DNA of 6,703 nucleotides from CAZBZG01 sp964496245 (lineage in GTDB: Bacteria; Planctomycetota; SZUA-567): the NCBI GenBank assembly GCA_964496245.1, contig CAZBZG010000262.1, positions 1 to 6,703 on the forward strand, read 5' to 3'. How positions within the stretch are numbered: the first letter of the stretch is position 1; every line of letters starts with the position of its first letter. The notes below the pieces were generated by a model. The model worked only from the letters and a program-made list of their open reading frames with translations. It did no database searches and was not told the DNA's origin. Made by a program: the position numbers and the translations under genes. This document shows, one piece after another, positions 1-5,932 of the stretch.

Positions 1-102
1 TTCTTCGTGGTGCTGAAATGCACTGCAGGACAAGGCGTTGCCTGGAATTGCGATGCTTTTGAGTGAACAGCGTCATTCAGACGAAGAGGCAGATTGAAAA
101 AT
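1..102. other. Left edge, no supported gene
   Basis: This is the stretch downstream of the Fic stop codon. One plus-strand frame is open from the window edge to a TGA at 64-66, which could be the last 21 codons of a gene entering from the left, but the peptide is too short to recognise. I see no T-tracted hairpin that would end the Fic transcript. Confidence 0.3.
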
Positions 103-1167
103 CTATGGCGACCGTTGCCACCGTGCCCCACGCCCGCGACCAATGAGGTTAACCAGCCCCAGCTTTTTCATCTCACCCAAGACCTTCTTGATGAGTGGAG
201 CACTGACGGATGGGCAATCGGCTTGCAGGTCGGCGAGCGTGAACTGGCCGACTCGGTGTTCTATGATCTGCCGGACGAGTTCGGTCTTGCCGGTTTCGTC
301 AGCATTCTCCACCCGGCTGGCGAATTCATTGTACGCGCGGCGAATAATGCCGAGAAAGTAATTCCACCAAGGCAGTAAAACGTTCTCACCATCATGCCAG
401 CCTTGACTACATTCTTCGAGAATGGCGTAATAATCTACCTTGCTCTCCTCGATCAAACGCTCAAGGCTGACAAAACGGCTGACGGCAAAGCCGTGTTCCT
501 GCAATAGAAGAGCAGTCAATAATCGCGAGACGCAACCATTACCGTCGCGGAATGGGTGGATGCAGAGGAAGTCGAAGATGAACGTCCCAACCAGTAGTAA
601 TATGGGAATGCGACCGGCATTCGATTGATCGGCGTAAAGCTGACAGAGATGTTCGATGACTTTCGGCACCTGCTTGGCCGGAGTCGGGATAAAACGCACC
701 CGATGCTCGCCATTGGGCAATAGCTCAATGATCTCATTATTGCGAGTCTTCCATTTGCCCGCATCGCCGGAATGACCGCCTTGGGCCAATTCGTGAAGAC
801 GGAGAATCGTCTTCGCCTGAATTGGTATCCTCTGTTTGGAGTCATAAATCCACCGAAGTGCGTTTCGATAGCCGATAAGTTCCTCTTCGGAACGGTCACG
901 GGGACGGGCATTCCCAACCAAGAGGGGTCGTAACCGCTTTTCTTCAACCGTGACGCCTTCGATCCGATTCGATGATTCCGCGCTTTGGATAATTGCCTGT
1001 TCGCGTAGCGCCGCGATCACCTCCGGCTTCTGTCGCAACCAGAGGTCCTGCTTTCCCTTTGCTTCCATACATTCCGAAACCAGCCACGCCGAGGTGACTG
1101 GCAAGTTGGTCTGATTCAGCATTTCCGGTCGCATTGAGAGAAGCATATACACCCCATCGGTATCCAT
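103..1167 (-). CDS. Fic family protein (probable AMPylase, self-inhibited class II, winged-helix C-terminus)
   Basis: Fic enzymes usually transfer AMP from ATP to a hydroxyl side chain of a target protein. The 354-aa product contains the core motif HPFRDGNGCVSR at residues 204-215, with the catalytic His204, Asp208, the GNG anion loop and the second Arg (Arg215). An N-terminal inhibitory helix with the S-x3-E-G signature (Ser66, Glu70, Gly71) marks class II, in which the Glu blocks ATP positioning from within the same chain. Residues about 291-354 form a predicted winged-helix domain, common in this Fic subgroup and suggestive of DNA binding or self-regulation. The first Arg of the usual GNGRxxR is Cys212 here. 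The ATG at 1167 was chosen because an AGGA lies 6 nt upstream; the frame stays open further upstream to 1404, but that part has no family similarity. Met12 (1134) is an alternative start. The gene is about half GC, clearly lower than its neighbours, so transfer is likely. The target is unknown. Confidence 0.92.
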   Translation of the reverse strand: MDTDGVYMLLSMRPEMLNQTNLPVTSAWLVSECMEAKGKQDLWLRQKPEVIAALREQAIIQSAESSNRIEGVTVEEKRLRPLLVGNARPRDRSEEELIGYRNALRWIYDSKQRIPIQAKTILRLHELAQGGHSGDAGKWKTRNNEIIELLPNGEHRVRFIPTPAKQVPKVIEHLCQLYADQSNAGRIPILLLVGTFIFDFLCIHPFRDGNGCVSRLLTALLLQEHGFAVSRFVSLERLIEESKVDYYAILEECSQGWHDGENVLLPWWNYFLGIIRRAYNEFASRVENADETGKTELVRQIIEHRVGQFTLADLQADCPSVSAPLIKKVLGEMKKLGLVNLIGRGRGARWQRSP

Positions 1168-1439
1168 ATAATGTCCTATTGTGGATTCAATATCCAATTC
1201 TTTTTCGCCGGATGGAGCTACATCCTCGGCAATCGCAACGAGCGAATGCTTTCCTTGAACGCTTCGAGCGGATCCTGACTTGTGAGAAGAATGCGCTGCA
1301 AGCGGTTCGCGGTCATGATCCGGCGCACCCCTTTGTGCTGCCGGTGCTCCACGGCAGCTGCGACCATACGCTTGCGCCGGGACGAGCGATGTGGACAATC
1401 GCACCTCTGGCCCCAGACGTTTCCTGCGAAGGAGAAACC
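1168..1439. other. Divergent intergenic region between Fic and DUF2391 genes
   Basis: These 272 bases separate two divergently transcribed genes and should hold both promoters, but I find no hexamer pair close to consensus. The part next to the Fic start (about 1141-1200) is the most AT-rich sequence nearby, and composition turns GC-rich beyond about 1250. A 32-codon minus-strand reading frame (1316 to 1218) ends 50 bases before the Fic start; it is treated as a low-confidence observation. A weak TTGCGC (1372-1377), 16 bases, GACAAT (1394-1399) arrangement lies upstream of the DUF2391 gene. Confidence 0.5.
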
Positions 1440-1940
1440 ATGAACGAACACGACCCCAAGGTCACGATCAAGCGCGTCGGCGGGTACCTGCACCGCGTGG
1501 TGCCTGTGATGGACGGGGCGGGCAAGGTGCTGGATTACGCGCTCAGCCCGCTCATGGTGGAGTTCCGGCCGCGGGATCTGATGCAGGTCATCGTGGGTGC
1601 GTCTCTCCTGGCCGTGCCCGTGGCCTTGACCGAGGAGACGTGGAAGCTGGGGGAGAGTCTGCCTGTGACGAACGTCCTGGTGCTCAGCGGACTCTCCGTG
1701 GTCTTCATCGCGTTCTTCGTGTACTTCAACTTCTACCGCTTCGCGTTGCGGGGGCATGTCGCCGAGTACGTCAAACGCGTGGTGGCGATCTACGGGTTCT
1801 CGCTGCTGGTGGTCGGGGTGCTGCTCACCATCATCCAGAAGTGCCCCTGGGGCGCGGACAACCTGCTGGCCCTCAAGCGCATGTGGATCGTGGCCTTTCC
1901 CGCCTCCATGAGCGCGGCGGTCAGCGATACGCTGAAATAG
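1440..1940 (+). CDS. DUF2391-type integral membrane protein (TIGR02587-like)
   Basis: This 166-aa inner-membrane protein has no known activity. It has a polar N-terminus of about 45 residues and four predicted hydrophobic helices, roughly at residues 46-66, 76-98, 113-132 and 147-162. The pattern matches my memory of the DUF2391/TIGR02587 family: a PVALTEETW element after helix 1, an FNFYR element closing helix 2, a KCPWG loop after helix 3, and FPASMSAAVSDT in the last helix. The start is well defined, since the ATG at 1440 is preceded by GAAGGAG with five bases between. The open frame continues upstream to 1134, but that part overlaps the Fic gene and its divergent leader and is not similar to the family. 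The gene stands alone: Fic diverges from it and the next gene begins 334 bases later. Nothing ties it to the efflux operon beyond shared strand and membrane location. Confidence 0.82.
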   Translation: MNEHDPKVTIKRVGGYLHRVVPVMDGAGKVLDYALSPLMVEFRPRDLMQVIVGASLLAVPVALTEETWKLGESLPVTNVLVLSGLSVVFIAFFVYFNFYRFALRGHVAEYVKRVVAIYGFSLLVVGVLLTIIQKCPWGADNLLALKRMWIVAFPASMSAAVSDTLK

Positions 1941-2274
1941 CGAGCGCAGCAACGGTCAGCGGCCCAGATGCGGCCGGCTTCAGGAAGGGAACGGCGTGTG
2001 CCGGACACGTTCGACGGCCCTATCCGTGCGCAGGCTTTGGCGCGCAAGCTGTGGTCGCAACACTATGTACAGCCGAGTGTTAGCGGAAATCCGCCTGTTG
2101 GTGTATCGACGGAGGCAATACGCCGGATGAAATCCGGGCTAGATATTCCTTGAAACTTCCCGTTCACCTGTCAGAATATGTACCTTGAGAATGGGCGCTC
2201 GCTCAGCCGCATGCGCGCTGTGCAGAGGGCGCGCGGTTTTCGCTGAAAAGAGTTGCCCCGAGAAGGAGGGATTC
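1941..2274. other. 334-bp intergenic region upstream of the efflux operon, with short inverted repeats
   Basis: I find no supported gene here. The stretch contains several short hairpins (1995-2009, 2056-2085, 2083-2094, 2123-2137), described separately where notable. None is followed by a T-tract, so no intrinsic terminator for the DUF2391 gene is evident. A TTGAAA at 2150-2155 could be a -35 box for the downstream operon, but the matching -10 (around 2174-2179) is poor. An open frame from a TTG at 2185 runs into the TolC-like gene but is not needed for its start. Confidence 0.5.
2056..2137 (+). repeat. Cluster of three short inverted repeats upstream of the TolC-like gene
   Basis: Three potential stem-loops follow closely. 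The first pairs AACACT (2059-2064) with AGTGTT (2076-2081) and can extend by three pairs past a bulged A2082. The second pairs GCGGA (2083-2087) with TCCGC (2090-2094). The third pairs CCGGAT (2123-2128) with ATCCGG (2132-2137) around a GAA loop. The octamer GAAATCCG occurs in both the second and third, exactly 43 bases apart (2086 and 2129), about four helical turns. These could be regulator half-sites or a structured leader, but short GC-rich hairpins also arise by chance. Confidence refers to the inverted repeats, not to a function. Confidence 0.45.
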
Positions 2275-3726
2275 ATGCATCTGCGACAACTTCTGTTGGT
2301 TCCGCTCGTCCTGCTGGGCTACGGTTGGGCTGCGGCTGCGGACAAGCCCATCGAGGTGCCGCCGCTACGGTTGTCCGAGACCGAGGCAACGGATACAGGC
2401 ACGGTTGCGAGCGGGGCGTCCTCGTCGGTGGACGCGGAACACGTGCAGCCGGCGATTCCGCTGCGGCACAGCGAGGTCAAGGCCGACGCCAAGGCCAAGG
2501 GCGAGGGCGAGGAGACCTTGTCGTCCCTCGTGGCCGAAGCGCTTCGTCACAACGGCGACGTGCAGGCGAGTCAGGAGGATGTGCATATCAACGAGGGCGT
2601 GAGCCACTACGAGCGCCGCAACTACTTCCCGCGCCTCGTGGGCGACGTGCATTACAAGACCGAGCCGGACAAGGACAACCATGGTCAGACCGAGCGGTAC
2701 TACCGCTACGGCTACGGCATCCACGCCGACCAGATGCTCTGGGATTTCGGGGAGACGCGCGGCAAGGTCCATCAAGCGCACCACAAGGCTGAGGCCGCCG
2801 GACACGCCACCGAGCTCGAGAAGGTGGACGTGGCCTATGACGTGGTCGAAGCCTACTGGCGGGCCGTGATGTATCGCGGAATCGTGGCGCACCGCGAGAA
2901 ATCCCTGGCCGCGCTCAAGCGCAACGCCAAAGCCATCGCCGATCGCATGGAGGCCAAGGCCGCCTTTGCCGCGGATCACAAGGACGCGCTCGCGAGCGTG
3001 GCCAAGGCCGAGGAAACGCTGGTTCGGGCCCAGAACGGCCTGGCCGTGGCCAAGCGGCGCCTCCTGTATCTGGTCGGACGCGACGTGGACGGTGATATCC
3101 AGCTGGCGGGCACGCTGGATTTCGAGGAGCCGACCAAGCCCGGGCCCGTGAGCGTGGAGAAGCATCCGGACATGAAGCGCGTGCGGGCGCTGCAGGATTC
3201 AGCCGATTCGGCTCGCAGCTCGGCGCGCGGCATGTTGTTTCCTCGGCTCTACTTCCGGGGCTACTGGGATTTCCAGCGTCCGGAAGAGAACCGCGGCGAG
3301 ATGATCACCCAGTATGGTCCCAAGGGCTACTACTACATGGCCTCGATCAACGTCAAGATCCCCATCGGCATGGAGTGGGTCGCGGGCCGCGGCAAGATGA
3401 AAGAAGCCGAGGCCAAACAGCGACAGCTGCGCCAGCAGGCACGTGCGCTCACCGAGGCGATCAAGTATCGCGTGTCAGACGCCAAGTTCCGTCTCCAGGA
3501 GGAGGTCCAGGGGCTGCGCGCATCTGAGAAGCGTTGTGAAGCCGCACGGTCTGCGTTGGAGCTCCGCCAGGATCAGCAGAAGGCCAAGAAAGCCACGCAG
3601 TCGGCTGTGGCCCAAGCGGAGGACGAGCTCGCGCAGGCCGAGATCGGACGGCTGCAGGCGCTCTACGACGTGAGATGCGCCGAGGCGCTTCTCTTGCGCG
3701 AGATGGGCGAGATCGCCGGCCGCTAG
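2275..3726 (+). CDS. TolC-like outer membrane efflux protein
   Basis: This 483-aa protein should be the outer-membrane channel of a tripartite exporter. The signal peptide is clear: Arg4, a hydrophobic core at 6-18, and AAAA|D with likely cleavage after Ala22. There is no lipobox Cys, so a lipid anchor is unlikely. Two OEP repeats follow. The first (about 80-275) has NYFPRLVGDVHY at 116-127 and the LWDFGETRGKVHQA element at 155-168. The second (about 285-480) has LFPRLYFRGYW at 321-331 and VKIPIGMEWVAGRGKMKEAEA, written in two parts as VKIPIGMEWV (360-369) and AGRGKMKEAEA (370-380), then long Ala/Glu/Gln-rich helices. Residues 23-79 are an unusual acidic, Ala-rich linker before the first repeat. 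The ATG at 2275 has GAAGGAGG five bases upstream, stronger than the in-frame TTG at 2185, and it places the signal peptide at the N-terminus. The adaptor gene starts 28 bases after the stop, so the two are almost surely co-transcribed. No pump gene accompanies them. Confidence 0.93.
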   Translation: MHLRQLLLVPLVLLGYGWAAAADKPIEVPPLRLSETEATDTGTVASGASSSVDAEHVQPAIPLRHSEVKADAKAKGEGEETLSSLVAEALRHNGDVQASQEDVHINEGVSHYERRNYFPRLVGDVHYKTEPDKDNHGQTERYYRYGYGIHADQMLWDFGETRGKVHQAHHKAEAAGHATELEKVDVAYDVVEAYWRAVMYRGIVAHREKSLAALKRNAKAIADRMEAKAAFAADHKDALASVAKAEETLVRAQNGLAVAKRRLLYLVGRDVDGDIQLAGTLDFEEPTKPGPVSVEKHPDMKRVRALQDSADSARSSARGMLFPRLYFRGYWDFQRPEENRGEMITQYGPKGYYYMASINVKIPIGMEWVAGRGKMKEAEAKQRQLRQQARALTEAIKYRVSDAKFRLQEEVQGLRASEKRCEAARSALELRQDQQKAKKATQSAVAQAEDELAQAEIGRLQALYDVRCAEALLLREMGEIAGR

Positions 3727-3754
3727 GCGCCGCTCCCCGCAGGGAACCCGCCTG

Positions 3755-5851
3755 ATGAAGATCGTCATCCGTTCGCAGGGAAAGGTGGTCCGCGAGATCA
3801 CGGTGGCCGACGGCGCCGAGCTGTCGGTGGGCCGCCAGCCCGACGTGAACGACATCGTGCTCGACGACATCAAGGCGTCGCGCAAGCACGGACGGCTGAC
3901 CTGCAGCGGCAACACGCTCACCTTTACGGACCTCGGAAGCGGCAACGGCACCTGGAAGGGCGAGGAACGCTTGTCCGCCGAGACGCCCGTCGAACTCGCA
4001 CCCGGCGAACCGGTCGTGATCGGCAGCCACGCCCTGGCGGTCGAAGAGGGCGAAGCCGTGGACCCCGGCGCGCCCACCGATCCCAGTTCGCGCCAGCGGG
4101 CCGTGGCCGTGGTGGCCGAAGGCAAGGCCGGCATGCTCTCGGCCGTGGGCGGCAATGTGGACAAGCAGTCGTTCGGACTGGGTACGGGAAGCGTGGTGAT
4201 CGGCCGCATTCCCGAGTGCGCGATCCAGATCAACGATTCCCTCTCGAGCCGGAAGAACACCGAGATCGTGCGCGAGGGCGCGCAGTACAAGGTGCGGGAT
4301 CTCGGCTCCACCAACGGGACGTTCCTCAACGAGGAGAAGATCACCGAGGCCGATCTGGCCGAGGGCGATGTGGTCCGCATCGGTGAGATCAAGCTCACGT
4401 TCTCGGTCGTGGATGCTGCGAGCGCGCCGCCCGTGCCCCAGCCCAAGCCTGCAGCCGCGGCTGCGGGTGCTCCTGCTGTGGCCGGCGACGCCCCGTCGAC
4501 CGGTGCGTCTCCCGCGGCCGCCGGTGGCGGCGGCGGGGGCCTGGTGGCTGCCGGCGTGATCGCCGTGATCGTGATCGCCGGGGCGGCCGGGTATTTGCTC
4601 TTCTTCCGAACGAACGAGGACCCCGTCGGCCCTGCGCCGGCGGATCCGCGCCCGCCTGTCACCGATCCCCAGCCGCAGCCGGCCGAATCCTATCCCGTCC
4701 GGCTCGGCCGGCCCGAGACGCTCGACATGGCCGTGACCCTCAAGAAGACCGGGGACGTGACCGCATGGAAGCGGAGCGACATCACCCTGCCCGTGGGCGC
4801 CAAGGTCGAGGAGGTGCACGTCAAGAACGGCGACCAGGTGAAGGTCGACCAGCCGCTCGTGACCCTGGAGCTCACCGAGCAGCTCAAGACCGAGCTGCGC
4901 AACCAGAAGCTGGCGCTCAGCAAGGCCAAGGAGGACGTGGAGAAGGCCCGGCGGGCCGTGGAGATCGCCCAGAGCAATCTCAAGAAGGCGCGCGAAGACC
5001 TCAAGATCGCGCAGGACGCCTACAACCGCGACAAGCCGCTGTACGACAAGGGCAACCTCCTGCAGAAGGAGTGGGACGGCACCAAGCGTCGGCTCAACGC
5101 CGAGAAGACCAGCGTCAGCAACGCGGTCCGGCAGCTCGACCAGCGCACGCGCGAAGTGCGCCAGTTCCAGGATACCGTGGCCCAGGTGGAGAAGAGCCTG
5201 GACGAGATCCAGTCGCGGATCGACGACCTGACCCACAAGGCCAAGATTGCGGGGGTGGTGAGCGGCATGGATCTCAAAAAGGGCTACATCATCAAGCCGG
5301 CCAACCGCGCGGTCTCCATCATCCAGTACGAAAGGCAGGTCAAGGTGGTCGTGGCCGTGCCCGAGGATGACATCGCTCTGGTCAAGGAAGGGATGGCCGC
5401 CGACGTCTGGCTGAGCAAGGCCCCCGACCGGGTCTTCCGTGGCACGGTCACCCTGATCCCGGCCACGGCCGAGCAGCGCAACTACGACGTGGAACTCAAG
5501 GTTCCCAACCGGGACAAGCACCTGCGGCCGGGCGCCCAGGCCATGGTGCGGTTCGTGGTGGACGTGCACGAAGACGCCCTGGCCGTGCCGAGCGCGGTGG
5601 TGAGCGCGGGCAAACGGGGCGCGTATTTCGTGTACCGCTATGTGCCGGCGACAGAGTCCGTCGAGCAGGTGCCGGTCAAGGTGGGCGTGGAGACCCTGCA
5701 CGAGGGCCGCAAGTTCACCGAACTCCTCCCGGCGCCGGACGCCACGCGCACGATCGCGCCCGCCGATCGCATCGTGTTCGACGGGGCCAAGAATCTGCGC
5801 GACGGCGTGGGCGTGGAGGTGAAGAACCCGCAGGCGGTGGGGTTGGAATAG
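3755..5851 (+). CDS. FHA-FHA-TM-HlyD fusion: periplasmic adaptor (membrane fusion protein) with cytoplasmic FHA domains
   Basis: This 698-aa protein combines phosphothreonine sensing with an efflux adaptor. FHA domain 1 (about 1-98) shows Gly26-Arg27, SRKH at 42-45 and DLGSGNGTW ending near 67. FHA domain 2 (about 126-218) shows Gly150-Arg151, SRKN at 165-168 (the usual His is Asn168) and DLGSTNGTF at 182-190. A Pro/Ala/Gly linker (about 222-262) ends in six Gly. One transmembrane helix spans about Leu263-Phe284. The rest has HlyD/AcrA layout: first lipoyl half about 329-373, coiled-coil hairpin about 374-493, second lipoyl half and beta-barrel about 494-605, and a membrane-proximal domain about 606-692. 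The hairpin tip carries Arg425-x3-Leu429, matching the TolC-docking motif of AcrA, with Leu436 at the usual Ser position. FHA domains bind pThr peptides, so a cytoplasmic Ser/Thr kinase or phosphorylated partner is inferred. Adaptors normally lack such a large cytoplasmic part. The start ATG follows an AGGGA and there is no better in-frame start. Confidence 0.93.
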   Translation: MKIVIRSQGKVVREITVADGAELSVGRQPDVNDIVLDDIKASRKHGRLTCSGNTLTFTDLGSGNGTWKGEERLSAETPVELAPGEPVVIGSHALAVEEGEAVDPGAPTDPSSRQRAVAVVAEGKAGMLSAVGGNVDKQSFGLGTGSVVIGRIPECAIQINDSLSSRKNTEIVREGAQYKVRDLGSTNGTFLNEEKITEADLAEGDVVRIGEIKLTFSVVDAASAPPVPQPKPAAAAAGAPAVAGDAPSTGASPAAAGGGGGGLVAAGVIAVIVIAGAAGYLLFFRTNEDPVGPAPADPRPPVTDPQPQPAESYPVRLGRPETLDMAVTLKKTGDVTAWKRSDITLPVGAKVEEVHVKNGDQVKVDQPLVTLELTEQLKTELRNQKLALSKAKEDVEKARRAVEIAQSNLKKAREDLKIAQDAYNRDKPLYDKGNLLQKEWDGTKRRLNAEKTSVSNAVRQLDQRTREVRQFQDTVAQVEKSLDEIQSRIDDLTHKAKIAGVVSGMDLKKGYIIKPANRAVSIIQYERQVKVVVAVPEDDIALVKEGMAADVWLSKAPDRVFRGTVTLIPATAEQRNYDVELKVPNRDKHLRPGAQAMVRFVVDVHEDALAVPSAVVSAGKRGAYFVYRYVPATESVEQVPVKVGVETLHEGRKFTELLPAPDATRTIAPADRIVFDGAKNLRDGVGVEVKNPQAVGLE

Positions 5852-5856
5852 GCGCT

Positions 5857-5879
5857 GTCCGCCGGTGGGCCCGGCGGAC
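5857..5879. terminator. GC hairpin between convergent genes (possible bidirectional terminator)
   Basis: A perfect 9-bp stem, GTCCGCCGG (5857-5865) and CCGGCGGAC (5871-5879), closes a five-base loop. It begins six bases after the adaptor stop codon and lies between two converging genes, where a terminator is expected. It has no T-tract on either side, so it is not a classical intrinsic terminator; it may act with Rho, protect the 3' end, or terminate inefficiently. Confidence 0.5.
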
Positions 5880-5932
5880 CGGGAGGGCGGCGCCCGGTCT
5901 GTCGACGGCATTCCCCTTGCAGCCCTCAGCTT

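Noticed and set aside
94..378. Plus-strand frame of 94 codons opposite the Fic C-terminus
   Set aside because: It is antisense to the conserved winged-helix part of the Fic protein and has no recognisable features of its own.
1168..1404. N-terminal extension of the Fic protein by 79 codons
   Set aside because: The extra residues lie across the compositional boundary and are not part of the Fic fold; the ATG at 1167 has an AGGA at good distance.
1134..1439. N-terminal extension of the DUF2391 protein by 102 codons
   Set aside because: It would overlap the divergent Fic gene, has no similarity to the family, and the ATG at 1440 has a strong ribosome-binding site.
1218..1952. Minus-strand open frame of 244 codons opposite the DUF2391 gene, and the plus-strand frame 1391-2083
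   Set aside because: Both overlap the membrane protein in other frames and have compositions (His-rich or Arg/Gly-rich) typical of shadows.
2056..2094. Integron attC-like site around GTTAGCGG
   Set aside because: The core does not fit GTTRRRY, the partner box is absent, and no cassette or integrase is nearby.
2122..2139. Terminator for the DUF2391 gene at the CCGGAT/ATCCGG hairpin
   Set aside because: The stem is only six pairs, lies about 180 bases past the stop codon and is not followed by a T-tract.
3461..5911. Minus-strand open frame of 816 codons opposite the adaptor gene
   Set aside because: It is antisense to a well recognised protein, is full of His, Leu, Gly and Arg in the pattern made by complementing GC-rich codons, and matches no family.
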